A model generated the notes under the pieces. That model searched no databases. It was not told the origin of the DNA and saw only the letters and a list, made by a program, of their open reading frames with translations. Below are positions 15,905 through 23,902 of a stretch of 42,026 nt of DNA, piece by piece. The position numbers and the translations under genes were made by a program. Within the stretch, counting starts at the first letter, position 1; every line of letters begins with the position of its first letter. The stretch comes from Candidatus Enterococcus ferrettii (lineage in GTDB: Bacteria > Bacillota > Bacilli > Lactobacillales > Enterococcaceae), in the NCBI RefSeq assembly GCF_017377655.1, contig NZ_JAFREL010000048.1:1-42026 (forward strand), given 5' to 3'.

Positions 15905-15935
15905 GTTATAAACTATCCCTTAAAGGGAAGGTCAA
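15905..15935 (-). promoter_or_regulatory. MerR-type promoter and operator with 19-base spacer
   Basis: On the minus strand, TTGACC (15935-15930), exactly 19 bases, then TATAAC (15910-15905). The spacer contains the dyad TCCCTTTAAGGGA, which closely resembles the CTCC-CTTAAGG-GGAG pattern of BmrR/Mta-type operators. MerR activators untwist such over-long spacers. Transcription would start about 50 bases before the 118-aa gene. The -35 side overlaps the ribosome site of merR, so binding may also affect merR itself. Confidence 0.8.
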
Positions 15936-15945
15936 GGAGAAACTA

Positions 15946-16758
15946 ATGGATCATAAGAATATGTTAACGATCGGTAAGCTAGCTAAAATTTCGGGGGTTC
16001 ATGTCAAAGCTTTGCGCTATTATGAACGTATTGGAATATTGCCGCCATCCTATGTAAATTCTGAAAACGGTTATCGCTATTATTCACAGGTCCATATTTA
16101 TTTAGTTGAAACCATCAGGCTGTGTGCGGAATTGAGTATCCCCTTAAAAGAACTGAAAAAATATATTTCTGAAGATACGTTTACTATTTCTATGCAAGAA
16201 ATTATTGAAACTGGAATCCAACTGGCCAATCATAAGATGCGACAGTTTCAGAATAATTTAGATTTTCTTGAGGAGATAAAACAAGAAATTCAGCGCTCCG
16301 ACCGTTTGTTTCAAGCTAAAGAGGACCAAAGAATCACTATTCCTGATAAAGATTATTGGGTGATTCCCTTCGAAGAAAATTTTGACGAGGATAGCTATGA
16401 TTATCACCAATTACTGAATGAAACTTATGGAAAGGTTTTGGAATTAGGTTTACGTCCGGTTTATGAAATGGGCGCTTTACTTAGATACTCTGGTGGGGAT
16501 TATCGATCCTATCTCTTTCTAACTCTAGAGAAAAATCAGCAAAACCATTTGTATGAGAATACTCTCACGCTACCGGAAACAACTTATGTTTCCAAACTGA
16601 CGGATACTAACCGACCACAGCTTGCTGAAGAATTATTTCCTGAGCTTTTCAGCTTGGAATATGATAAGGTGGTTTTCAAATTGGATATTATGACTAGTCA
16701 GTTTGATGTTCGTTCACCATTATTTGAAGTTCGGTGTTCGCTGCCAGCTGAAGATTAG
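15946..16758 (+). CDS. MerR-family regulator with BmrR/GyrI-like ligand domain
   Basis: 270 aa from the ATG at 15946 with AAGGAG upstream; the in-frame ATG at 15892 lies before the operator and would add 18 unlikely residues. The N-terminal winged helix is clear (LTIGKLAKISGVHVKALRYYERIGILPP and GYRYYSQVHIYLVETIRL, about residues 7-60). A dimerisation coiled coil follows (about 90-125). The C-terminal 140 residues resemble the effector domain of multidrug-sensing MerR proteins (YWVIPFEENFDEDSY, PVYEMGALLRY, and FEVRCSLP at the end). Only one cysteine is in the N-terminal half and there is no metal-binding loop, so an organic ligand is more likely than a metal. It is divergent from its predicted target at 15489-15845. 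Confidence 0.88.
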   Translation: MDHKNMLTIGKLAKISGVHVKALRYYERIGILPPSYVNSENGYRYYSQVHIYLVETIRLCAELSIPLKELKKYISEDTFTISMQEIIETGIQLANHKMRQFQNNLDFLEEIKQEIQRSDRLFQAKEDQRITIPDKDYWVIPFEENFDEDSYDYHQLLNETYGKVLELGLRPVYEMGALLRYSGGDYRSYLFLTLEKNQQNHLYENTLTLPETTYVSKLTDTNRPQLAEELFPELFSLEYDKVVFKLDIMTSQFDVRSPLFEVRCSLPAED

Positions 16759-16761
16759 ACG

Positions 16762-17056
16762 CAAGCGTATTATTCGCATGAGTTTCTGATTTTTATTCAA
16801 ATACGGATAGAATTGCAGACCGATCACCACACTGGCAGCTGGGCCAACTATATGTGGGAACGATTAATCCATTTTAGAGATTAGCGATATTGATGAAGCA
16901 CTCAATCATTTTTGTGACGGTGACGCGACCTGCAGCACAAGCACAAGGCTACGTCGTTCCCGACAGCTTTACCCGTTCAAAGTAAAGATTGGTTTGATCG
17001 AGGTTATCACCTACGCTAGCTTTCGACATAGTGACATCTTCACGACGAATAATAGT
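16762..17056 (+). pseudogene. Decayed neutral zinc metallopeptidase (YpfJ/Zn_peptidase family)
   Basis: Translated pieces in changing frames line up in order with the C-terminal half of this family (PF04228-type): QAYYSHEF (remains of the AHE-containing zinc motif), RIELQTDHHTGSWANYMWE, DIDEALN, AQAQGYVVPDSFT, DWFDRGYHL, and SDIFTTNN. In intact members these read roughly AHEVGHH, ELQAD..G.WA, DI.EAL, AQGYVVPDSFTHG, WF..GY and DTF. At least four frame changes and several stops are present, and the stretch between the zinc motif and ELQAD is deleted. The N-terminal half of the gene is gone; MerR ends three bases before the remnant. It accounts for nearly the whole gap up to the asnB terminator. 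Confidence 0.8.
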
Positions 17057-17060
17057 AAAA

Positions 17061-17101
17061 AAGAAGAGTATCTCGATCATCATGATTGAGATACTCTTCT
17101 T
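17061..17101 (-). terminator. Terminator of asnB
   Basis: A 14-base perfect stem (AAGAAGAGTATCTC with GAGATACTCTTCTT) with a 13-base loop. On the minus strand it is followed by TTTTTTAC just past the asnB stop. Confidence 0.92.
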
Positions 17102-17106
17102 ATGTT

Positions 17107-18993
17107 CTAAGCTACGTTAGTTGGTACTGGTACAGGCTTTTCACCATTGTTGACAAAGTATACTTGATACCAAGTTAAGAAGGTATAGATAGTCCAAATT
17201 TTGCGTCGACCATCAGCCGTTCCTTCAAAATTATCATCCAATAGCTTCAAGATTCTCTCTTGATCAAAAAATTCTTTTACGAACTCCTGCTCAAACAAAT
17301 TACGGATAATCTTGTAATATTTTTCTTCTCGTAACCAGTCTTTAATTGGTACAGGAAAGCCTAATTTTTCACGATTGTACCACTCCTCTGGCAAATGGCG
17401 GGCTGCCGCTTGACGGAAAGCATACTTCGTATTTTCTGCATTGATCAAATATTTCGTTGGTACTTGTTCTGAAACCTTCATTAATTCTTTATCCAATAAA
17501 GGGACACGTACTTCTAAGGAACTGGCCATTGATAACTTATCTGCTTTCAATAAGATATCTTTAGGCATCCATTGGTGCATATCCAAATACTGCATTTTTT
17601 TAATCTCTGACATGTCTTGGACTTGGTCATAGTGTACTTGAACAATATCTTTAACACTAGGACTTGATTGATAAGTAGGTTGTAAGTAATCTACCGCTTC
17701 TTCTTCTTCAAATACCTTAGCCTGACCTATGAAGAAGTCTTCAGCTGGTGCTAAAGAAGTATATAAGTGCAAAGCACCACGGAATGATTTCCCTTTTAGA
17801 CCGCGGCCAATTTTATAGCGCATGTCTTTAGGCAGTTTTTTTAAACCTTCAGCGACTACCTTTACCATTTTAGAATTTGTGTTCATCCCATAGGCTTGGT
17901 AACCGGCAAATAATTCATCTGCCCCTTCCCCGCTAAGCGCCACACGAACATCACGACTCGCAAGTTCAGCCAGGAAATAAAGCGGCACACAGGATGGATT
18001 TGAATCAGGCTCATCCAAATGGTATTGAATCAATGGGAAATAATCAAAAGCTTCATCTCCAGTTACAACTCGAGATGTATTATTTAAATCAATTAGCTCG
18101 GCCAATTTTTTTGCTTCCACTGATTCATTATAAGTCTTGTCACCGAATCCGATTGAATAAGAATGTTCAGGACGTAATACGGCTGTTACATAACTAGAGT
18201 CAACCCCAGAAGATAAGAAGGAACCTACTTCAACATCAGCAATTCGATGAGCTTCCACTGAAGAAATCACAGTTTTATCAATTAAATCAACTGTTTCTTC
18301 TAAAGTTAAACCAGTTTCCTTTTCATTAACATCCCAATATTGCTCAATCTTCAATTTACCATCTTTATAAATAAAGTAATGCCCTTCTTTAATACGATAC
18401 ACATTTTTGAAGAAGGTTTCATCTAATGCCGAGTATTGAAAAGTCATATAAGGCTTCAAAGCTTCCTTATTCAACTCTTTTACAAAATTTGGATGCTTCA
18501 AAAAGCTCTTGATTTCTGAACCATACATAAAGGTTCCGTTCATTTGAGTATAATACAATGGCTTAATTCCAAAATGATCCCGAGCGCCAAATAATTCTTG
18601 TTTTTCTGTATCCCAAATAACAAACGCAAACATTCCACGGATTTTTTGCAGCAGATCAACACCATATTCTTCATAACCATGAAGCAATACTTCAGTATCG
18701 GCATGGGTTCTAAAAATGTGTCCTTTAGCAATTAAATCCTCACGAATGGATTGGTAGTTATAAATTTCACCATTAAAAGTAATAATCTTTGTTTCATCTT
18801 CGTTATAGATCGGTTGAGAACCGCCTTCCAAGTCAATGATACTTAAGCGACGAAAGCCTAAAGCAACACCTTCATCAATAAATTGACCAGAGCTGTTTGG
18901 TCCACGGTGAACGATGGTATCCATCATTTCCTTAATGACTTGTTCTTTTTGTGTTGTATTTGAACGATCAACGAATCCTACAATTCCGCACAC
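17107..18993 (-). CDS. asnB: Asparagine synthase, glutamine-hydrolysing
   Basis: 628 aa from a GTG at 18993 (AGAGGG upstream), which places Cys2 directly after the start (MCGIVGF), the nucleophile exposed after Met removal. The N-terminal glutaminase domain (about 1-210) has IVHRGPNSSG, ARDHFGIKPLYY and FNGEIYNY. The synthetase domain (about 230-600) has the ATP pyrophosphatase loop SSGVDSSYV and ALSGEGADELFAGY. It makes asparagine from aspartate, glutamine and ATP through an aspartyl-AMP intermediate. The length fits the Bacillus/Lactobacillales AsnB group. It is monocistronic. I looked for a T-box leader upstream and saw none. Confidence 0.95.
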   Translation of the reverse strand: MCGIVGFVDRSNTTQKEQVIKEMMDTIVHRGPNSSGQFIDEGVALGFRRLSIIDLEGGSQPIYNEDETKIITFNGEIYNYQSIREDLIAKGHIFRTHADTEVLLHGYEEYGVDLLQKIRGMFAFVIWDTEKQELFGARDHFGIKPLYYTQMNGTFMYGSEIKSFLKHPNFVKELNKEALKPYMTFQYSALDETFFKNVYRIKEGHYFIYKDGKLKIEQYWDVNEKETGLTLEETVDLIDKTVISSVEAHRIADVEVGSFLSSGVDSSYVTAVLRPEHSYSIGFGDKTYNESVEAKKLAELIDLNNTSRVVTGDEAFDYFPLIQYHLDEPDSNPSCVPLYFLAELASRDVRVALSGEGADELFAGYQAYGMNTNSKMVKVVAEGLKKLPKDMRYKIGRGLKGKSFRGALHLYTSLAPAEDFFIGQAKVFEEEEAVDYLQPTYQSSPSVKDIVQVHYDQVQDMSEIKKMQYLDMHQWMPKDILLKADKLSMASSLEVRVPLLDKELMKVSEQVPTKYLINAENTKYAFRQAAARHLPEEWYNREKLGFPVPIKDWLREEKYYKIIRNLFEQEFVKEFFDQERILKLLDDNFEGTADGRRKIWTIYTFLTWYQVYFVNNGEKPVPVPTNVA

Positions 18994-19046
18994 ACTGTCT
19001 ACCCTCTTTCAAATAGCCTCAGATACACACTGGTATCAACTTTCAA

Positions 19047-19075
19047 AGTATATCATAGGATATCTCGACTTTCAC
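19047..19075 (-). promoter_or_regulatory. Candidate asnB promoter
   Basis: On the minus strand, GTGAAA (19075-19070), 17 bases, then TATACT (19052-19047) with TGA just before it, giving an extended -10. It is about 55 bases before the asnB GTG. Confidence 0.45.
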
Positions 19076-19135
19076 GAATTGCGCAGATTTTCTATACAAA
19101 TTGTCGAGAATTCTTAATTTTTTACAAAGGGATAG

Positions 19136-19448
19136 CGAAGAAAACGTTCGCTAATTCTTTTAAACTTATTAATTCAGCTAGCTTCTATCTATCAGGTAAA
19201 ATCTTTAGAAGAAGTAGTTGAATTTCCTATGTTTAATTCCTTTTTAACCCCGAATACTATCTTTTTAGAACGTGATGCATTGGAACATTTCTGTTTTTCA
19301 CCCGCAACTTAACAAAACTCCAGAGGTAAGCTTTTCATTATATTCTAAAAAATCCTTAACAGATCTCGCTTCCAGATTGGTACACCGTAAAAAAATTCTA
19401 GAGAAGGAATTAATAATACAGAACCAAGTCTGTCGATGTCACGAATAA
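19136..19448 (+). pseudogene. Unidentified, frameshifted gene remnant
   Basis: Two overlapping open stretches on the plus strand read as one interrupted protein. The first (19136-19312) contains SLEEVVEFPMFNSFLTP and FLERDALEHFCFSP. The second (19275-19448), in another frame, continues with PEVSFSLYSKKSLTDLASRL and HRKKILEKEL. A single shift near 19300 would join them. There is no ribosome site or convincing start. I do not recognise the family. Otherwise 18994-19547 holds only the asnB promoter and the hairpin at 19464. Confidence 0.35.
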
Positions 19449-19463
19449 TCACGACCACGTAAA

Positions 19464-19526
19464 AATACCCGAACATTTATTAAAAGATCACTTGATGTGA
19501 GTGAATCTTTTCATAGTTCGGGTATT
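19464..19526 (-). terminator. Long hairpin terminator of the two-gene coiled-coil operon
   Basis: Outer arms AATACCCGAAC and GTTCGGGTATT pair perfectly. Inner arms (AAAAGAT..ACT with AGT..ATCTTTT) extend the stem to nearly 30 bases. On the minus strand T follows the stem. The outer sequence resembles that of the hairpin at 30999-31068. Confidence 0.75.
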
Positions 19527-19547
19527 CTGTATAGTAGCTTTTGAAGT

Positions 19548-20579
19548 CTACTTTAGAGCTAGTGACACTAAGAACGGGTACGCTCCAAAAAATTCAATCA
19601 AGGATTTGTTGCTATTAACCGTGTTTATAGTTAAACGGGTAGCATTTTGAGCTTCATTTTGAATCAACTCGACTCTGTGATCATTTTCCAATTTAATTAA
19701 ATAGTGATTTTCTTCGATTTTTTTGAAGTCATACTTGGGATTGTTCATAGTTGTAATGAAAATGGCATCCAATGTATCTATACTTACCAAGTGTGGCAAA
19801 TCAAAGGATAAATTTAATGGGCGGCTATTATCTAATAGATTGTCACCCAAAGCAAAACCTAAGCTCTTCATATGTGTAAAAACACTGTTCATTTCATAGC
19901 TAAGTAATGAGTTCTGACCACTGGTATATATGTGGTGCTGGTAGCAATCAGCCAATAAAGTCAAAACAGCATCGTTTAAGACTGCCACTCTCATTGACTC
20001 CGGATAAACTGTCATCAAATGAATTTTTTCTGTCCGAATTTTCCCTTCAGAAGTAGGCATCATCAGATTAAAAATAATCTCGTTCTCGTTCATTAAACGA
20101 TAAGAAAGCGTGAAGTGTTTAGTTTCCCAGGTTGAAAAATCATTACTGGAAAGCTGTAAATCATGTGTTTCCAAGGGTTTTAATAATTCAAAGGTAAAAT
20201 ATTCCAGCAGAGCACTTTTAGCAATTGCTGAAACTTCATAGTCTTTACTTAAAAATACTTCCCGAAAATCATTCAATAAAGTCGCAAAATCTGACTCCAT
20301 TAATTTCTTTCGGAATTTCAAATCGGCTAGCTCTTTCTCGGCATCTTCAATCAGGTTTAACAAATCTTGATAGTTATTTTCTCGATTGTCATAATACGAA
20401 AGAGAGGATCGACTGAGAGGCTTTTCGTGAACGGGTAATTCTTCAGCAGACTCTGATTCAAAATCAGCTTCATCGGTATGCAGCACTTCTTTTTCTCGAA
20501 TCATTAATTCTTCATTTTCTTCAGGCGCAACTAGAGTATCGTATAATTCGCTAACTCGCGTTTTCTTTTCATCAGTCAT
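19548..20579 (-). CDS. Hypothetical protein, acidic N-terminus with central coiled coil
   Basis: 343 aa, family not recognised. Residues 1-60 are acidic and low-complexity (EENEELMIREKEVLHTDEAD). Residues about 65-115 are a predicted coiled coil (YQDLLNLIEDAEKELADLKFRKK). The last 200 residues look like a folded alpha/beta domain (FTLSYRLMNENEIIFNLMM, HLVSIDTLDAIFITTMNN). No signal peptide or membrane segment is seen, so it is probably cytoplasmic. Its ATG abuts the stop of the preceding coiled-coil gene (TAAATG), so the two are made together and may interact. The pair ends in a strong terminator. Confidence 0.7.
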   Translation of the reverse strand: MTDEKKTRVSELYDTLVAPEENEELMIREKEVLHTDEADFESESAEELPVHEKPLSRSSLSYYDNRENNYQDLLNLIEDAEKELADLKFRKKLMESDFATLLNDFREVFLSKDYEVSAIAKSALLEYFTFELLKPLETHDLQLSSNDFSTWETKHFTLSYRLMNENEIIFNLMMPTSEGKIRTEKIHLMTVYPESMRVAVLNDAVLTLLADCYQHHIYTSGQNSLLSYEMNSVFTHMKSLGFALGDNLLDNSRPLNLSFDLPHLVSIDTLDAIFITTMNNPKYDFKKIEENHYLIKLENDHRVELIQNEAQNATRLTINTVNSNKSLIEFFGAYPFLVSLALK

Positions 20580-21416
20580 TTACTTGTCCTCCTTGTTTAA
20601 AAACACTTGGACAAATTGCTGCATTTGCTGTTCCATCTCTTCTAGTGAACCAAAGCGCTTATTAATAATCCGCAATTCTTTCAAGGCAATTGCTTGTTCC
20701 AACTCAAGTGCTTTTATTCTTTGAGCTAATTCAATCTTTTGAGATTCACGGGAGACTTCGCTGCTGACAAAAGGAAGCCATTTACGATGCTCTTCCTGAA
20801 GAGCCAAAATTTTGCGATTTAACTGATCGATTTCATCATCGATTTTTTTGCGATTCAACAACCCCTTTGAATCTTCAAGTTCTGCTTTTTTTTGTTCCTG
20901 CTCCTGAATTTGCAGCTCCAACTCTTCAATTTCCGAACGAGCAGCAATTATTCTTGCATCGAAATCATTTTCCTGAGACCTCAAAGCTTCAATTTCTTCG
21001 TGATAAGTACCCTGTTCAGTTTTTTTCCATTGTTTTTTTACTTCAGGTAAAATGATCACCGATGGTTGCGTAGCATCAAGCTGAATAACCGCTCGGTCTC
21101 GATAATAACTTCCCAGCTGATAATCCAATAAGACTGGTGTAGCTTGGTCTCGTAATTGCATGAAAGGATATTTCCGTAAAAACTCCCGATCCAATTTACT
21201 GGTGAAATAATTATCCATTTCATGATTTGCATTGCTGGATTGCTGAATTGACACAGGCAGCTCATTCCAATAAATTTGGTAAACAGCTCCCATATCTTCT
21301 CTCTCCATGGCTTCTTCCAAGCGTTGCAATTGCGACATTAAATCGCCTAGTACAACAGAAGCTGATTCCTTTACTGAATCAAAGGACGTTTCAGACTGCT
21401 TTTCTGGCGTCTCCAT
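20580..21416 (-). CDS. Hypothetical coiled-coil protein (SbcC/SMC-like coil)
   Basis: 278 aa. The first 130 residues are mixed, with an acidic start and a short folded stretch (FMQLRDQATPVLLDYQLGSYYRD). Residues about 135-275 are almost continuous heptad repeats (IIAARSEIEELELQIQEQEQ and ELEDSKGLLNRKKIDDEIDQL), broken once near WLPFVSSE, so it may form a hairpin coiled coil. There is no ATPase motif, so similarity to exonuclease SbcC is only of the coil type. It is the first gene of a two-gene unit. The start at 21416 has AAGGAGG upstream. Confidence 0.7.
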   Translation of the reverse strand: METPEKQSETSFDSVKESASVVLGDLMSQLQRLEEAMEREDMGAVYQIYWNELPVSIQQSSNANHEMDNYFTSKLDREFLRKYPFMQLRDQATPVLLDYQLGSYYRDRAVIQLDATQPSVIILPEVKKQWKKTEQGTYHEEIEALRSQENDFDARIIAARSEIEELELQIQEQEQKKAELEDSKGLLNRKKIDDEIDQLNRKILALQEEHRKWLPFVSSEVSRESQKIELAQRIKALELEQAIALKELRIINKRFGSLEEMEQQMQQFVQVFLNKEDK

Positions 21417-21506
21417 TTGATAGCCTCCTTGTGCATGTTTATAATTTTATAGTACCATTTTTTTATACGAAAAAGTGTTTTTATGACTCGAAAATTGGTC
21501 AAAAAG

Positions 21507-21530
21507 AGCGTTGACCTAATGATCAACGCT
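21507..21530 (-). terminator. Terminator of the DUF1002 gene
   Basis: AGCGTTGA pairs with TCAACGCT across an 8-base loop; on the minus strand CTTTTTG follows. It lies about 55 bases past the stop at 21584. Confidence 0.8.
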
Positions 21531-21583
21531 TATTTATTCATCCTTGGTATTTCATTGTCGAAGATTCAAACAATTTTTTAACA

Positions 21584-22630
21584 TTAGTTCCCAATATTCC
21601 CAAAGAAATCTTTAATCGACTGCCATAAATTAGCAAAGAATCCTTGGTTTTCTTCTAGTGTCCCTTTAATAGAATCACCAAATTTTCCTAACTGATCTGA
21701 AAGACTATTTACTGTATCTTTGAAATCACCACTGATTTTATCTAGTTGCTCAATTGATTGTTTGTCCAACACACCATCAGTAGTTTGATATTGCTCAGCA
21801 AGAGAAACCAGCTTGTTAATGTCTTCTTGACTAATATATTGAGATAAATTGTTCTTTTCTAAGGCTTGATTGACAATATTTTGGACGTCTTCTTTGGTAG
21901 CTAATTCACCCTGTTTTTCCTTTAGTTCAGCTAAATCCTTTTTGATATCCACTAACGTTTGGTTTAGTTGCGCTTTATAAGCTTCATCGGCTTTTTCTTT
22001 GTCACTGGCTGAAAGATCTTGTTGTTGCTGATTCTCATTCGCACTATTCACAATTGATTGAGAAACTTCATTGGTGGTATCTAATTCGGTTTGAGCCAAT
22101 TGAGCTCGAGCGGGATCCACTTGTTCACCATTCGATTCAAATGCTTTATAAACACCAGTCAAAGCACTTTCACCGGTTACTTTTACCACACTAGCTACTT
22201 TTACGGTTGCATCAGATATACCAGCAGTAACTAACGGATTTTTGTATTGATCAGCAGTAATTTGAGTAATATTTTCCGGAGTCAAAATTTTTACATTGAT
22301 CCCTTTACCTTGGTCTTCTCTATTCACAACAACTGAGCTAAGCATGACGCTGTCATCTCCGCTGCCATATCCTAAATATTTTACTAGATCAGCACCTGTA
22401 GCCTGTTCAGTTTTTACACTATCCTGATTAATACCTAGTACGTTCATCGTTTCGTTTAACTGCTGTTGATTTAAACCAGCACCCGCAACAAATGTTGGTT
22501 TTCCCCAACGTTCATTGATAACAGCTTCTGAACTAACGTTAGTTGCTTGAGCAGTAGTACTAGCATGAAAGGTACCTACTCCTAATGACAGCGTTAAGCT
22601 AGCTAAAATAATATATTTTTGTAGTTTCAT
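21584..22630 (-). CDS. Secreted DUF1002-family protein
   Basis: 348 aa. A signal peptide is clear (MKLQKYIILASLTLSLGVGT, cleavage likely after ATTAQA near residue 29). The DUF1002 core follows (about 40-180): GAGLNQQQLNETMNVLGI, VKYLGYGSGDDSVMLSSVVV and VTGESALTGVYKAFES. Residues about 195-320 are glutamine- and lysine-rich helices, probably coiled coil, and the end (NLWQSIKDFFGNIGN) is amphipathic. It is exported and lacks an LPXTG or lipobox, so it is probably secreted or loosely wall-bound. DUF1002 proteins are common in Firmicutes and have no assigned activity. It is a single-gene unit. Confidence 0.88.
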   Translation of the reverse strand: MKLQKYIILASLTLSLGVGTFHASTTAQATNVSSEAVINERWGKPTFVAGAGLNQQQLNETMNVLGINQDSVKTEQATGADLVKYLGYGSGDDSVMLSSVVVNREDQGKGINVKILTPENITQITADQYKNPLVTAGISDATVKVASVVKVTGESALTGVYKAFESNGEQVDPARAQLAQTELDTTNEVSQSIVNSANENQQQQDLSASDKEKADEAYKAQLNQTLVDIKKDLAELKEKQGELATKEDVQNIVNQALEKNNLSQYISQEDINKLVSLAEQYQTTDGVLDKQSIEQLDKISGDFKDTVNSLSDQLGKFGDSIKGTLEENQGFFANLWQSIKDFFGNIGN

Positions 22631-22785
22631 TGTTTTTGTCCTCCTATTGCTTTTCTAGTTTCATTTTAGCTGATTTTCTTTTTTTTCAGTAAAAATAATC
22701 TGAGGATTTAAGCAATTATTTATCAACCTAAACTTAATTTAACAAAAAAATCAGACCAAGGTTGGATGTTTTTCTTTAGTTTTCC

Positions 22786-23565
22786 TCAAGACCACAAAAA
22801 CTCAGCGATCAATTTGTCCACTACAGGATTCTCATGAAGCATGAAATGAAAAGCAGTGAGTGGAGAGCCGTTGATAATTACAAACTGGTAGCTTTTCACA
22901 TAAGGTTCCACAACAGGTTCGATTGCTCGCACTTCCGTCTCCTTAACTAAACCATCTGTTGGTCGGCCCCAAATGTTGCCTGCAATTGTTAAGACAGCCA
23001 AATCACTTGGCAGTTTTTCTCCAGAAGCCAAATAGCTCTCACTGGGATGCAGTGGAAAATCGCCACCAATACTTATCAATTTTTCTGGTTTGGGAATTGT
23101 CGAATCATTGGGATAAGTAGTTAAGATAGCAACACTCATTGGAGCACCCGTAGAATGCCCCACTAAATTCATTTTGTCAAAACCCTGAGCTTTCAAGTAT
23201 TGCAGATAAGGATAAATTTGTTTGACTTCTTTTTCCGGCGCTCGGCTATCTTCAAATAATAGTTGAACCATTGAATTATTGCCAAAACCAGCTTGTTTTT
23301 GTTGAGAAAATTTACCATCCGACTTTATATATGTTCGCTCACTAAAAGTTCCCAGATCATAACGATCTAATCGATTAACAACTCCACCAAAGGACGTTCG
23401 ATTTCCGCCGTAACCTGGAACAAATAAAGTAACTGTTTTTGTATGTGGTTCTACCTTCACTTCATTCAATAGTTGTTCTCTTTGTCGGAACCACAAGAAA
23501 AAGACAACGATTAAGCCTACTATGATCGCAAAAAAAATACCCAACACTTTCTTCCACCTCTTCAT
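22786..23565 (-). CDS. Membrane-anchored alpha/beta hydrolase (DUF915 family)
   Basis: 259 aa from the ATG at 23565, with GAGGTG upstream; a GTG three codons earlier overlaps that site. An N-terminal hydrophobic segment (VLGIFFAIIVGLIVVFFLWF, about 7-26) is a signal anchor, placing the enzyme outside the membrane. The hydrolase domain shows the oxyanion-loop pattern TLFVPGYGGNRTSF, the nucleophile elbow LVGHSTGAP (Ser about residue 137), and a late His in FHFMLHENP. DUF915 hydrolases are widespread in lactic acid bacteria and Listeria, with substrates mostly unknown. It lies downstream of the PBP operon terminator and is probably transcribed separately. Confidence 0.87.
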   Translation of the reverse strand: MKRWKKVLGIFFAIIVGLIVVFFLWFRQREQLLNEVKVEPHTKTVTLFVPGYGGNRTSFGGVVNRLDRYDLGTFSERTYIKSDGKFSQQKQAGFGNNSMVQLLFEDSRAPEKEVKQIYPYLQYLKAQGFDKMNLVGHSTGAPMSVAILTTYPNDSTIPKPEKLISIGGDFPLHPSESYLASGEKLPSDLAVLTIAGNIWGRPTDGLVKETEVRAIEPVVEPYVKSYQFVIINGSPLTAFHFMLHENPVVDKLIAEFLWS

Positions 23566-23630
23566 GGATGTCACCTCTGGAGCTAGTTTACCATGAAATA
23601 AAAGAAAAAACTTTTTCCAAGCACAAAAAT

Positions 23631-23658
23631 AAGACTAGAACAGTTACGTCCTAGTCTT
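23631..23658 (-). terminator. Terminator of the blaI-blaR1-PBP operon
   Basis: AAGACTAG and CTAGTCTT form an 8-base stem with a 12-base loop. On the minus strand ATTTTTG follows. It is the first good terminator downstream of blaI. Confidence 0.8.
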
Positions 23659-23662
23659 AGTA

Positions 23663-23845
23663 CTACAACTCTTTTGTTGTGAAATGAATTTTGCCTTCGT
23701 CATCTCTTGATAAGATCGTTTGCTCTTTCAAGTAAGGAAAAGTTAATTCAGGAAGCTTTGGATCTTCCAGCATTTTTTCATATCCTTCAAAGATATCACG
23801 CATATACTGCTTGTAAGCCTTCTTCTTTCTTTGTCGCTTATTCAA
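23663..23845 (-). CDS. Small hypothetical protein at the end of the PBP operon
   Basis: 60 aa from a TTG at 23845; AAGGA lies 12 bases upstream, a little far. The sequence is very basic at the start (NKRQRKKKAYKQYMRDIF) and acidic later (LEDPKLPELTFPYLKEQ). There is no membrane segment. It lies 57 bases past the PBP stop with no terminator between, and a terminator follows it, so it is probably the last gene of the blaI-blaR1-PBP transcript. I know of no function. Confidence 0.55.
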   Translation of the reverse strand: MNKRQRKKKAYKQYMRDIFEGYEKMLEDPKLPELTFPYLKEQTILSRDDEGKIHFTTKEL

Positions 23846-23902
23846 GTTACTGCACCATCCTTCTGAAATATCTTACCAATCTTTATTGGTCTGGACAAGT
23901 GC

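Noticed and set aside
18994..19547. T-box or other amino-acid riboswitch upstream of asnB
   Set aside because: No AGGGTGGNACCGCG-type antiterminator sequence is present on the minus strand. The hairpin at 19464 belongs to the end of the upstream operon.
20580..21416. SbcC exonuclease subunit
   Set aside because: There is no Walker A or B motif; the resemblance is only that of long coiled coils.
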